Shown: positions 44,119-55,990, numbered from the stretch's first letter. The stretch: 64,000 bases of DNA from Antilocapra americana (GCA_007570785.1 ML664161.1:42669293-42733292); one strand, 5' to 3'. The notes: generated from the letters alone by a model not told the origin. Made by a program: numbers and translations.

Positions 44119-45165
44119 GTAGAACTGGCAACTAGGGACTATGTGCATGTTTATGTGGCTCTTCCCTCCTGACTCCTCTGTCTTCTGAGGACTATGTATT
44201 CTTTCTTCTTCTCTTTTGCTTTTCATTGTATTAAGTGCCTATTTATTACTAAAGGTAATTAGTTTTAAGAAACTAACATTACTTTTTCCATTTTCCCCCC
44301 TACTTTCCTCCTAGTAAAGAAAAAAAAAAAAGTAAGCATTGACCATTTAACTTTCCAAGCTAAGGAAGTCTGAAGGGCTTTCTAGTCTTGTCTTTTATTT
44401 ATTTATTTTTTTAAACACCCCTACTCCAATCTTAAGGTTATCACACTTCTTTGTAAATGTTTTGCTAACTTGGGGGCTATTAATGAAGTTTGTTACAGGA
44501 TTATGTTCATTCATTTTTTTAAAAAACTATTTCAGATGGGAGAAAATATTGCAAATTAGTAGCTATATCAGTTGTCTCTCTTTTCTTGGCTTCCAGTTTT
44601 CTAAAATTATGGAAGAAACTTGTGTCCCTTCTATTCATTAATTATTGCTAGCAATATTTTGAGGGTGGGGACATGAGAAAAGATGTCAGAAGCCTACAAA
44701 CTTTTAAAGTTTTATTTTGAAAATAATAAAATATATAATGTATATGTGTACATTCACATTAAAAATTATGGAAAATCTTAAATTTATACAAAAGAAGAGA
44801 GTATGATATTATGAGTTCCTAGGTGTCCATCACATAGTTTCAATATCAGTAAGTGGTCAGTAAAGCACATCCACACTCAATTATTTAAAATTAAATCCAA
44901 TATAAAATTTCATTCATAAAAATGCCACTATATCAGATACAATTTTTAAAGTTCTTTTTTGGTTCTTAAAAGAGTTATTCTAGAGAAATTTTCTTTGTAG
45001 TCTTTCTTTAAATTAACACTGATTCATCTGTAACCTATTTTATGACTTTGTCTAATCAGAATATCCAGAAAGGTAAAGGAACACAGAACATTTACAATTT
45101 CAAACTGCTTCCTTCATTTAGTCCTGGTCTGTTGTATTTTTGTCATTAAGGTATGTATGCAAATC
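44119..45165. other. unassigned, with a possible old L1 fragment
   Basis: 44695-44930 (TTTTATTTTGAAAATAATAA, GTGTCCATCACATAGTTTCA) resembles the complement of an old L1 3' UTR. An A-run lies at 44321-44334 with no detectable duplication. Nothing else seen. Confidence 0.35.
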
Positions 45166-45300
45166 AATTCAATAAATATTTATAGAAGTTTTGCTGTGAA
45201 TCACATAGTTTCCTAGGTACTACAAATATTTCAGTGAACCAAAAAAGCACTCTCATGGAGTCTGTAGTCTAGTGTTAGCTTTTAGAGGTGGCTCTAAAAT
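45166..45300 (-). mobile_element. L2 LINE, 3' end relic
   Basis: TTCAATAAATATTTATAGAA, CCTAGGTACTACAAATATTT, CTCTCATGGAGTCTGTAGTC: the L2 3' end in complement. Confidence 0.6.
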
Positions 45301-46323
45301 TAAGTATCTGTTTATCAAAGAATGTTTCTCAGTGTTTTTATTTTAGGCTTTTTAATTTTTGTTTTTCTTTTGAGTGTTAAAACATTTCTCCTTAAAACAT
45401 TGGTTTAAGTGTTTTGTCAATAAATCTGGTGAAACAAAACAAAACAAGACTAAACAAACTAGCTCTTTACTGTATGGCCTTACTTATGAACTTATAAAGT
45501 CATCACTTGATAAGTATCTGAGGAAACAATTTCAGCAAAAATTGTTGACTGTTTTAATGACATCACTTCTTGTAGTCCTTTTATGAAAGATAACATAGAA
45601 GAAATGGGGAGAAGTTTAACTAGAGCTATGTTTGTTAACCTGCTGTGTGATGGGTCTCAGGTGACCTATAAACTATTGCAGATAGAAATCATTGCTTATT
45701 ATTTTAATGTAAGTTTGATTGGAATGTGACTAATTACATGAGAGAGTTATATAAGAAACATAAAACAGGAAAATTCTAGATTTGCTAATTAAGATAAGCA
45801 GTATGAGGTAAAAATAAGGTATGATTTGTGCACAACCAAAGAAACATACCATTTTATTACTGCATGATAGGGTTGACAAAGTTATTTTGGGCTGAATTGA
45901 CAATAAATCTTTTCAAGACAAATTTACAGTATAAATTAATACTTAAGATGACAATCTTCATTGCAGCAGACCAAGAAAAAGACAATAATAAGCTAGCACA
46001 GAGAGATGTAAATTGAACTACCCATTGAGGAAGTATGCGATCACTAATGATTTCCCAGGATTCCTTTTATATTTAGGATTTAAATTTAAGAATTTTTTAC
46101 TATTGTACTCATATTATCACCTACATATACAGATATATGTTGAAGAAATGCTGTGTTATAGGAACTGTGGAGGAATTTGGAGATTCATTGGTGATGAAAA
46201 GAAGCATGGCTCATGAATACAGCTTAATTGAGATAGATATGTATATTTATAGAACACACACACACATATATATACTCACACACAAACACATATTAAATAA
46301 TTACATAAATATTTACTTTCAGG

Positions 46324-46361
46324 TAAAGAGTCAGACATGACTTAGTGACTAAACAACAATA
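46324..46361 (+). mobile_element. Bov-tA tail remnant
   Basis: TAAAGAGTCAGACATGACTT AGTGACTAAACAACAATA matches only the last 38 bases of a Bov-tA and sits just after a mixed microsatellite. Confidence 0.6.
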
Positions 46362-48619
46362 CCACTAAATTGTGGTTAATTTTGTAACTGGTAAGAAATA
46401 TCTAGTTGGTTGAGATTTATATTTTAGTAACTTTTTCCAAATTTAAACCTGCTTATGCCTAGTTTTCTTATCTCTTACAATTTCAATTACAAATGGAATC
46501 ATCACTGATTTGTACCCATGAAAGTTACTGAGACTTCTTATTTTGTAGGAAGTTTATATACACTAATATTTTCCATTGGTGCAATAGATTGACAGATGCC
46601 TCAACTGCCTGGAATTTATGTCACCAAGGGAAAACAGTGAATGGTGAATTAAAAGCTTTAGATCATTGGGTTAATCATGTTTTGACAGAGTATCATTACT
46701 ACCCTTTAAATAAGAAAAAATTAAGTTAGAAAAATTTTAACAAGTTAAAATTAACCAGACACTATAAAGGAAAGCAGTTTTAGTGCAATTAGTTATGCCC
46801 TCAATCAAAGTTTTTAAACAAACAAACAGACCAAAAAAAGTGTGTATGTGGCATCTTCTTATTTTTTGAAGATGATTCTTTCTATCCTTTGTTCTTTGAT
46901 CTCTACATGAGCAGAGGCACTGAAAGTGGCAATGGGGCCAAGGGTGCTCAATGTCTTGGCACTCATTAACTATGGCAATTAGCACTATTTAGATTGATAT
47001 ATTTCCAAGATGAAAGCATGATTGAGACCAGACAAACAAAAATGATGATGGTATTTGTGAAGGTAGAATGACATTGACCAATAAGAAATAGAAAAGAAAT
47101 AGAGCTCACCCTAAGAGACTTGGATTATTTGAAAAACTGATCACATGATAAGACTGTTTCAATATAACTGCAATTCTCCAAGGACTTATTAATGCTCCAG
47201 TAGCATTAAAGTAAAATGAAAAGACACCAGAGCAGTCTGCTTTAATAGTTTGCTGGCTTGAACCCCGATACATAATGTTCTTGTAATAGTTTATGGGTGA
47301 CTGCAGTAAATTGATAGTGAATGTTTTCCATTTTTTGGCTCTTCATATCAGATCTGCTCTTAGAGAACATTTTGTTCTGAGAATATTATGAAGGCAATTG
47401 ATCTAGTTTAGAAGTTGCTTGACAATTTAGAGTGTTAACTTTTCTCCTCTCCAAATTGTATGATTTTTGTCCTTTGAACTAAGGTAAAATTATAGTCAGT
47501 TTGGACTTCAGCAGTTTACTCACTTCACTTCACCTACTCTGACTAAATATTTTTTTAAGTACCACCACGAAGAAAGAAAAATCAATTTTTCTCAATTCTT
47601 TTGTTACCTTTTTCTATTTAAAACAGCAGATTAACTGTCCTTGATGGAAAAAACAACTTAGGATAGATTTAATTTGGAACTTAGTTTGTTGATGTGGGAT
47701 TGTATTTTTAAAAGAATTATGACCCATCAAAAGAAATTGCTGTATTTTAAACATAATGAAGGCTGAGAATTGCTGGCATCTAATTAACTGAATTATCTAA
47801 TATGGGCTGCCCTGAGGCATTTAGTGCATGCCCTATCTATTTTTCAGTTTTTAAAAACTCAAATACTCATACTGTACATATAATAAAAACAAGTTACAGA
47901 CTTAATAGAAATTGAAATGGTCTCAATGTTAACATTAGACCCATGGAAAATTAGAAGATATGTGAGTACTTTATTCATTCTTTTAGTTTTCAGTGTGCCT
48001 AGAAGCATTATTGTTTCATATAAAAGTTATATTAGAAAATTAATGGACTAAATGGCAGAAAGGGAATTTAAAAAAATGTTAAATGAAGTCTGGATATATA
48101 CTGCATGCAGGTGGAGGATTTTTGAGGAATATTTATGGAAAAAAGTGCAGTCTCTTCCTAAAAAGTCCAGGCATCCAAAAGAGACAGGAAGAATCATTGT
48201 GGTTATGTAAAACTGCAGTGAAACTTCTGGTGGGCCAGAGAACTCTGAAGAGGTGGCAATAAAACAATAAAATGAAAACCTGAGCAAACAAAAAATGCAG
48301 AGGACTTAGAAAAAATTAGAAAAGAGATAAAAATGTCTCAACACAAACAGGAACAACAAAAATTCAGAAATGTTCATGTCCATCAGCCCAGCTGATGGAA
48401 AAGTGTTTTAATATTTTGTGTGCAAAAAGCAGACAACACAGTTGGAAATGAAGTACTTGCTTTTTCGCATAAGAGTTGGAGAGCAAGATATTCCCGAGCA
48501 ATACAACGTTGTACTAGGGTTAGTTGTACTTTCTCAAATGAATTTTGAAGTGAAACCTTGAAAGCCAAATGTCTTTACCCACCTAAAGTACCAGGCTTTT
48601 ATGTAACACATGATCTTTA

Positions 48620-48937
48620 GTGTTTTATGACTTATACAAAAAAGACAAATATAATATTAAAATTTATTTGCATATGAAGATGGTTATGTTGACCTATGGA
48701 TTACCAAAAATAACACCAATAATAGTCAGTCAGCAGAGTCAGTTTAGCCTCAGTATTTTAAAAAACACTTCAAAATATTTTGTTAAGTTCCATGAAAGTG
48801 GTCTCAGTGACAAAGCTTTCAGATCTTTGCAAACAATAAAGAATTCGGAGACATATAATGAGAAACACTGTAGTCAGGTCTGGACAGATTTAGATAAATT
48901 AATGACCCGACTAGTGGATAGCAGTCACAGTCTTTAA
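48620..48937 (+). other. unexplained 105-codon open frame
   Basis: The longest frame in the repeat-poor block. It begins at an ATG after an upstream stop and ends in TAA at 48935-48937. The peptide is rich in Ser, Lys and Tyr and has no motif, signal peptide or membrane span that I can identify. There is no clear splice site, poly(A) or target-site duplication. Given the AT content I think it is more likely chance than a gene. Confidence 0.12.
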
Positions 48938-49610
48938 CTTAAAGAAATCTTAAACCCAGTTCAATGAAGAAATATTTTCTTTCTTTCTTTTTATACATTT
49001 AACTGTCTTTTTTTGAGGCTGATAAAGAAAAGATGAAATCTAGGGACTTCATTGTTGTGCACTCATTACATTCTTCCTGCCTTATACATAAATCTGTTTT
49101 TCTTCACATTTATTCATCTCCTTCTTTAAATAAACACGTATGTATAATATTTATTAGTCTTTCTATATGTACATATACAAATGTGCATATTCTCTTTTAC
49201 TTATGTTCATTTAGTAAGTCTTTTAAAATATTTGTTGAAATAGTTATTTTGGATGAATTTTACACCAGATATTTTATTACAAATTAAAGACTTCCCTTCT
49301 ATTACATGGAAACTTCTTTTAACACTAAATTGAAGCAGACCTGTATTGCTATAGTATAACTTTGCATGGCTGGATGTCCTATTAGTTGTAGAACTTAATT
49401 TAAATTTTCACAGGCTGTTAAATGGAGTAAAGAGCAATATGCAGTCATATTGCTGCAGATTGTTCATCCTTTGGTTGCAGATTGTTCATCCTTTGGTTGT
49501 TTCTATAATTTGTACTTTACATTAATGGTCAATTTTTATCTTGTTACAAAAGTCAACTTTATATGTGTGTGTTATTTGATTTTTCCTTCGTGTATTTGGA
49601 GTGCCATTTT

Positions 49611-49742
49611 TATTTCTGATATTTATTTATTTGGCTGTGTGGTATGGCTTGTGGGATCTCAGTTGCCTGACCAGGGATCAAACCTGGGCCCATGGACAGT
49701 AAAAGCACCAAGTCCTAATCACTGGACTGCCAAGGAATTTCC
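49611..49742 (-). mobile_element. CHR-2-type SINE
   Basis: GGCTGTGTGGTATGGCTTGT, GGGATCAAACCTGGGCCCAT and TAATCACTGGACTGCCAAGG form the complement of the tRNA-derived head and short body. A perfect 14-bp target-site duplication, TGGAGTGCCATTTT, lies at 49597-49610 and 49743-49756. Confidence 0.93.
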
Positions 49743-49756
49743 TGGAGTGCCATTTT

Positions 49757-50206
49757 AATTTAGAGTAATTTTTAGAGAAATGTTCAACTGTTTTTTCTAG
49801 GTTAATAGCTTGCATGAGTTAAAATAACTTGATGTTTGAATTTCAGATATAATCATCCTAATTTCTTATTGAAATCAGGCTTAAACCTATGAAGGTTAAC
49901 TGCAGAGACAAAAGGAACCTTACTAACCAAAAGGCACTATTTTTCTCTAACAAGGTTACTGTAAAATGTATATATATATATTTTTTCTGATATTTCATAT
50001 GAATAGTGTATATATGTACATATACAGACACAGAAAGTTTTTAAGTAAAAAAAACCCCTGTACTTATGCAAAATTAAAAATATGATTAAATAAAGTTTCT
50101 GTGTAATGAAGCTGTTCTTTTCAATGATGTCCTATAATGTGAAAATTCATTTTAAATTTTTTGTAAATGAATGCACCTGAGTCACTATCCAACATGACTC
50201 CCTATC
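49757..50206. other. no recognisable feature
   Basis: AT-rich with an (AT)n tract near 49969-49980. Nothing else supported. Confidence 0.4.
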
Positions 50207-50223
50207 AAGATAAACATATTTGC
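50207..50223. repeat. left target-site duplication of a retrocopy
   Basis: AAGATAAACATATTTGC, identical to 50663-50679. Confidence 0.92.
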
Positions 50224-50274
50224 GACACAGGGAATTTCAGTGAATTTTCCAAGTTCACTGAAATTCTCTGTGTC
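50224..50274 (+). repeat. foldback at the 5' end of the retrocopy
   Basis: Arms 50224-50244 and 50254-50274 (21 bases each) are reverse complements except for one position, which would be a G:U pair in RNA. The loop is 9 bases, TTTTCCAAG. The right arm continues into MIR-like sequence, so the left arm is the inverted copy. It begins at the first base of the insertion. Confidence 0.92.
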
Positions 50275-50662
50275 TCACTTTCCTCATCTATAAAATGGGC
50301 AAATAAAATAGATAACCTCCAATACTCCTATAAGACCATGAGCCAATAAGAAGACTGATTCACATCCTTCCTTTGTAAATAGAATCCAGTAAGCATCACC
50401 CCACCTTGCCTTGATGATTAGCTATATGACAAGGGTTATTCTCTCTGCAGATCAGAGTTTAGAGTGGAATCTTGGAAATCTTCTATTCTGGTCTCCAGTG
50501 AGGATGAAGTCAAACAGCATCACCCCTCTGTAGGACTAGAACCCAGGATGCTTCATTCCTAATTCCATGTACTTTTTTTCACCACGTGGCCTATGCATAC
50601 ATACTATATGGTGATATTGGACACTTTAAAATAAATCTTCAACCTGGCCTGTAAAAAAAAAA
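50224..50662 (+). pseudogene. processed retrocopy of a polyadenylated transcript
   Basis: All marks of LINE-mediated mRNA insertion are present: a perfect 17-bp target-site duplication on both sides, a 3' poly(A) run (50653-50664, merging into the duplication), and an AATAAA signal at 50630-50635, 17 bases before the tail. The body is about 430 bases without a long frame, so it derives from a 3' UTR or a non-coding RNA. It includes MIR-like sequence in sense (about 50262-50340: CACTTTCCTCATCTATAAAA) and a SINE-like stretch in complement (TAGAACCCAGGATGCTTC). I cannot name the parent gene. The 5' end is a foldback, listed separately. Confidence 0.85.
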
Positions 50663-50679
50663 AAGATAAACATATTTGC
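50663..50679. repeat. right target-site duplication of a retrocopy
   Basis: AAGATAAACATATTTGC, directly following the poly(A) run. Confidence 0.92.
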
Positions 50680-50829
50680 ACATGCTTTACTATACAAACT
50701 GAGGAGGTCTGTTTAAAGGATAATGCCATTATCATAGTTCTGTCATCAAGAAGGTCTACTTTTACAAATCAAAAATACACTCACCTCCTTATTCAAAAAG
50801 TCACCATCACTTAAAATTGGTATATTCTA

Positions 50830-51130
50830 AAAAACAAAACAAATTAATATAACCAAACAGAGATAAAATCATAGATTCACAGAACAAGCAGGTTGTTGCC
50901 AGGAGAGAGGGGAGTAGCAGTGGGAGGGAAATAAGTGAGGGGGATTAAGAGGTACAAACTTTAAGTTGCAAAATAAGTCATGGATATTATATGTACAATG
51001 TGAGAAATGCAGTCAATAATTATATAATATCTTTGTAATTTTGACAGAAGACATCCAGACTCATAGTGGCGATCATTTTGTGTACCAGGAACTAACTGTA
51101 TTGTAGATCACTTATACTTAAAAAATAAAC
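50830..51130 (+). mobile_element. L1 3' UTR, first of two in tandem
   Basis: Sense L1 3' UTR: ATCATAGATTCACAGAACAA, GGGGATTAAGAGGTACAAAC, GGCGATCATTTTGTGTACCA, CACTTATACTTAAAAAATAA. It ends in an A-rich tail before the second copy. Confidence 0.75.
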
Positions 51131-51535
51131 TCAGAAAAAGAAATCAGATTTGTGGTTGCCAGAGGTGTGGGGTAGGGCTCGGGGGGAAATTGGATGGTCA
51201 AATGTAGCAACTTCCAGTTATAAGATAAATAAGTACTAGAGATGTAATATACTTGCAATAAAGATAATAAACATTGACATACATTATAAATTAGTTGTTA
51301 GAGTATATCCTAAAAGTTCTCTTCAATCACAAGGACAATAATTATTTTCTTCCACTAATTTAATGTCCTATAAATGTATACACACACACACACATATATA
51401 TATATATGATGGATGTTCACTAAACTATCATGGTAATCATTTCATGAGGTATGTAACTCAAGTCATTATGTTCTATACCTTAAACTTATACAGTACTGTA
51501 TGTCAATTATATCTCAGTAAAACTGAAAAAAAATA
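51131..51535 (+). mobile_element. L1 3' UTR, second of two in tandem
   Basis: Repeats the same UTR start (GATTTGTGGTTGCCAGAGGT, CAACTTCCAGTTATAAGATA). It runs to TCAATTATATCTCAGTAAAA and an A-tail at about 51526-51533. A mixed (AC)n(AT)n microsatellite (51378-51408) has grown inside it. Confidence 0.75.
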
Positions 51536-51713
51536 GGTGTATTCTAATGGAAATGTTTGTATCTTTGTCAAACTAAATACTGTATTAAAATATTTCACAC
51601 ATCTCTACAGAGAAGGTTGTTCTCATTCAGAAAATGAGTAGAGACATTTTGAAAGTGCATGGACTTCTGGATCAAAATAAATATGCAATTTACATGCTAA
51701 AAACTGATTTTGG

Positions 51714-51920
51714 GGGCTTTCCTGGTGACTCAGAGAGTAAAGAATCTGCCTGAACACAGGAGACCTGGGTTTGATCCCTGGGTTGGGGAGACCCTTGGAG
51801 AAAGGAATGGCAACCCACTCCTTTATTCTTGCCTGGAGAATTCCATGGACAGAGAAGCCTGGGGGCTACAGTCCATAGGGTAACAAAGAGTTGGACACAA
51901 CTGAGTGACCAGCACACACA
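51714..51920 (+). mobile_element. Bov-tA SINE
   Basis: GGGCTTTCCTGGTGACTCAG to ACACAACTGAGTGACCAGCA, with a short CA tail. TGATTTT on both sides is a possible short target-site duplication. Confidence 0.9.
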
Positions 51921-53349
51921 TAGTGATTTTAGAAATTCGTTGCATTTCAATTTTTTTTTTCTGAATAATAGCAGTATTTTGGCCTTTACTGCTTATTATT
52001 CAAAATATTTTGAATAAAAGTTAAGACTTTTGTTCCCAAGATTAAAATCTATCCATATGATAATTCAAGTGATTGCCACTTTAAAAAACCTAGTTTGTGA
52101 AAATTTAGGATTTGCAAAAAGGGACAGATTAAGAAATGATGATTTGATACATACAAGATTATATTTTATAAAATATTTTATAAGTACTATTTCTTTACAA
52201 ATTTTGACTTATACATGTTTAACATATGAAAAGAATTGATAAATTTTTCTAAAACTCATGTTTTTAAGACAAATACAACTATGTATTATGTAATAGACTT
52301 TTTATGCATCCACATGAGTATTATTCTTTGTAAAGTAGTCACCTTGTGAGGTATTTCTTCATTTAAAAAGTACAGCCATTGCTCTAAATATTGTACTGTG
52401 TTGGAATTACCTTCAGAGCTGAAGACATATCCTTTTTAATATTTTTATTGACAAAAGTTGATTTATTTTTTAAAATTATCTCAAGGTAATTTAGAGTCAT
52501 GTTCACAAGATTATTGCCATAGCAAAACCTGGCCTGTTCTGACTGGTAGGGTTCTCTAAAACCCATATCTTCATTTCCTTACCTCCACCTCTTCAGCCTA
52601 CTCCAATTTGGCACCGTTGCCCCATCTACTTCAGTCAGTCAGGCTACTCTTTCTAAGCTTATGGCCTATCATTTTGGTGTGATCAAAAGAGTTATTTTTT
52701 TTTTTACCATTATAGACATAATAATGCCATTTATCTTGTGTGGTTATGTGCCGTCTCCAAAGGCAATTTCAAAAGAGCTGTAACTTCAAGAACACTAGAA
52801 TCATTGGAATAAAGACATTACTTCCACTGTGATAAAGGGTATTTGGATCCTTAACTTTTAGATATGTGATATGTATCTTCAATTCCGTGCAGTAAATATT
52901 TATTATGTGAATTATTCAAACCACTGTGGCAGGCACTAATACAAAATGCAAAGATGAAAAAATAATATGTTCTGCCCCAACTCATGGACAAATACTGAGG
53001 GAGGGTAATATCCTTCAATGACTGGACTGCAAGACAGGCTGAATTAAGTGTTCTTGGAGTTAAAAAGCACGATGTAAATACAGGGGAGGGTGAGAGTCAT
53101 TGTGACTGAGGCGTGACAAGTCAAGTTGAGCATAGCAGCACACAGATTGAAACTTTGACAGATGGGTATCGAAGAAAAGACATTCTAGGGAGAGACACTG
53201 ACTTGTTCAATTGTAGAGTGGGGTTTATGTCTTTTAAAAATGAACATTTTACTTTCTAATCACAGATTTCACTCTAAAAACTGTGCCATTTTCAACTTTA
53301 TCAGCACTGTAGGATATGCCTGAATTTAATGCAGTTGAATCTCACAATG
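51921..53349. other. mostly unassigned; L2 trace
   Basis: 52888-52995 (CAGTAAATATTTATTATGTG, TGTGGCAGGCACTAATACAA) looks like the L2 3' end in complement. T-runs at 51951-51961 and 52690-52702 have no associated duplication that I could find. No gene seen. Confidence 0.4.
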
Positions 53350-53838
53350 AGCTTTTCCAGTGGTAAAGAACCCACCTGCCAATGCAGGAGATGCAGGGTC
53401 TGCCTGACTCAGGAAGAGCCTCTGGAGGAAGAAATGGCAGCCTATTCCAGTATTATTATTATTTTTTTTTAGCACTATCATTTTTTTTTAATTTTCTTTA
53501 CTTTATTGTGTTGGTTTTGCCATACATTGACATGACACCGCCATGGGTTTACATATGCTCCCCCTCCAGAACCCCCCTCCCTCCTCCTTCCCGATTCCCT
53601 CCCCATGGGACATCTCGGTGCACCAGCCCCGAGCATCAATCCTGGGCTGGCGATTGATTTCACATATGGTAATTAACATGTTTCAATGCCATTCTCCCAT
53701 ATCATCCCACCCTTGCCCTCTTCCACAGATTCCAGTATTCTTGACGGGAAAGATCTCATGGACAAAGGAGCCTGGCAGGCTGCAGTCCATGGGGTTTCAA
53801 AGAGTCGGACACGACTGAGCAACTGAGTACACATGCGT
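53350..53838 (+). mobile_element. Bov-tA SINE interrupted by a young L1
   Basis: Head at 53350-53454 (GCTTTTCCAGTGGTAAAGAA to CAGCCTATTCCAGTATT). The body resumes at 53740 (CTTGACGGGAAAGATCTCAT) and ends near GACTGAGCAACTGAGTACAC. The split is exactly at the duplicated ATTCCAGTATT. Confidence 0.92.
53455..53728 (-). mobile_element. young L1, 5'-truncated, inside a SINE
   Basis: Complement of the bovine-type L1 3' end: TTGTGTTGGTTTTGCCATAC, ATGACACCGCCATGGGTTTA, CATGTTTCAATGCCATTCTC. An 11-bp target-site duplication, ATTCCAGTATT, lies at 53444-53454 and 53729-53739. The tail (T-rich on this strand, 53455-53491) is split into two runs by about 10 non-T bases (AGCACTATCA). Confidence 0.93.
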
Positions 53839-54092
53839 GTGATTCACAAAAACTTTTGTCTTTTTTTTTTTTGTCTTTCTCTGTGTGTGTGCCCTATATG
53901 TCTTTTCTTAGTGGTTATGCCTGTCTTTCTCTTGCTCTGTCTCCTTCCTTTCCTCTTGATCTCTTTCTTACCTTCCCTATCTCTTCCATTCCCTTGTCAT
54001 AGTCTTCCCTCTATTTTGATTTCTGTCACTGGATTTGAAATAGATCTATTAAACTTAATTATGTTTCCTGTTCTTAATTTTAGGAATAGGTG
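53839..54092. other. pyrimidine-rich unassigned sequence
   Basis: C/T-rich (TCTTTCTCTTGCTCTGTCTC) after a T-run at 53861-53873. The 88-codon plus frame here (53833-54099) is Phe/Leu/Pro-rich because of the base composition, not coding evidence. Confidence 0.45.
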
Positions 54093-55990
54093 GTTTTAAC
54101 TCTTTAAAAATGAATAGAGTATTTTTTAGAGTAGTTTTAAGCTTTAAAAAAAATACTGATCAGACTGTACAGAGTTCTTAATTGCATACTCTTACCCTTT
54201 AACCCTTTAACTGAAGGAAAACCATTCAGTTTTCCTTCTTACTAACTAGCTTCATGCTGGCATGGTATATTTGTTACAATAGATAATAATAATGTATCAA
54301 TATTGGTTCAAATCAAATATTTAGCTTGCCTTAGGGTTCGCTGTGTATGGTACACCTCTCTGGGTTTTGACAAATGCATAGTCTTGTGTCTGCCTGAAAA
54401 TTAAAATTTCTCTGTATTCTACCTATTTACCCTCTCCCCTACACTACTGTCTTGCCTCCAAACTCTTGGAGATCTTTTTACTGTCTCTATAGTGTTACTT
54501 TTTCCAAAATGTCATATAATTGGAATCATACAGTATGTAACCTTTAAGATTGAATTCTTCCATTTAGTAAGATACATTTACAATTCCCCCATCTCTTTTA
54601 ATGGCTTGATAGCTCATTTTTAATGTTAAATAATATTCCATTGTATGGATGTGCCACAGTTTATTTATCTATTCACCTATTGAAAGACAGACACCTTGGT
54701 TACTTCCATGTTTGGCAAGTATAAATAAAATTTGCTATAAACATTCATGTGCAGAGTTTTGTGTGGATGTGGACATAAGTTTCAACTAATTTGGATAAAT
54801 GCCAAGGAGTGTGATTACTGGATCATATGGTAACACTGTAGTTTTGCAAAGCTAAATATAGCTTTGCAACACATTGCCAAACTGTATTTCAACGTGGCTA
54901 TGCTATTTTACATTTCCACCAGCAGTGAATAAGAGTTCTTGCTGTTCTACATCCTCACTACTACTGGGGATGTCAACAGTTTTGGATTTTAGCCATTCTA
55001 GTAGGTGTGTACTGCTATCTCATTGTTTCAACTTATAGCTCCCTAATGGCTTATGACATTGGACATTTTTTATGTGCTTATTTGCTCTATTTTTTTTGGG
55101 GGGGGGTAAGGTGTTTATTCAGATCTTTTGCCCATTTTTGAGTTTTTTGTTTTTTCTTATTGTTGAGTTATAAGAGTTCTTTGTCTCTTTTGGATACCAG
55201 TACTTTATCAGAAGTATTATTTACAAATATTTTCTTCTGTCTGTGACTTATCTTTAACAGAGTGGAATTTTTTAGCTATAACTTATCAGTTATACTTTTC
55301 ATGGATCATAGTTTTGTTTGTATATCAAAAAACTCATTGTAAAACTCAATATTACTTAGATTTATCCCATGTTATACTCTAGAAGCTTTATAGTTTTACA
55401 CTTAGTTCAGTGATTCATTTTGAAATAATCTTTAAAAGGTACAGTGTCAAACTCTAGATAAATTGATTGCATGTGTATGTCCAGTTGTTTTAGCACCACT
55501 TGTTGAAAAGATTATCTTTGCTCCATTGTCAAAGATTAGTTAGAAATATTTATGTGGGTCTATTTCTAGTCCACTGATCTATTTTTGTACCAATATCCAC
55601 TCTCTTAGGTTAACCTAGCTTTATAGTCAGTCTTGAAGTAAGGTAGTGTGAGTCCTCTGATTTTGTTAGTTTCTTTCAATGTAGAGTTGATTTTATGCCT
55701 CTTCACATAATCTTTAGAATCAGATTGTTGATATCTAAACAATAATTTGCTGGGATTTTGACTGAGATTACATTGAATAGGTAGATCAAGTTGAGAAGAA
55801 TGGACATCTTGATAATATTGAATCTTTCTATTCATGAACTTGGGATAGTTCTTCATTTTTTTAGTTCTTTGATGTCTTTCATCAGAGTTTTCTAATTTTT
55901 CTCATATGGATCTTCGGTATATTTCATTAGCTTTAAATTTATTTAATATTTTTGTGCTAATTTAAATTGTGTTTTAATTTCAAATTTCAG
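54093..55990 (-). mobile_element. old L1 (L1MA/MB-like), 3' UTR and ORF2 end
   Basis: Nearly uninterrupted complement of an ancient mammalian L1. 3' UTR: CTGATCAGACTGTACAGAGT, TTTGTTACAATAGATAATAA. ORF2: AATGCCAAGGAGTGTGATTA, CTTTTGCCCATTTTTGAGTT, TTTGCTCCATTGTCAAAGAT, GCTGGGATTTTGACTGAGAT. A minus frame of 83 codons (55605-55856) is an ORF2 remnant. All other frames are lost. Confidence 0.85.

Larger units (their letters stand above)
45301..49596. other. longest quiet stretch, almost no recognisable repeats
   Basis: About 4.3 kb in which I can name only a 38-bp Bov-tA tail (46324-46361), a mixed (AC)n/(AT)n tract (46255-46290) and a 7-bp hairpin, CATCAGCCCAGCTGATG, at 48382-48398. Several 60-105 codon frames occur, the longest listed at 48620-48937. 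I see no convincing exon. Confidence 0.45.

Noticed and set aside
44321..44334. A-run as the tail of a processed pseudogene
   Set aside because: No AATAAA at the right distance and no target-site duplication.
49450..49758. 102-codon plus-strand frame
   Set aside because: Its second half is the complement of a CHR-type SINE and the first half has no coding signal.
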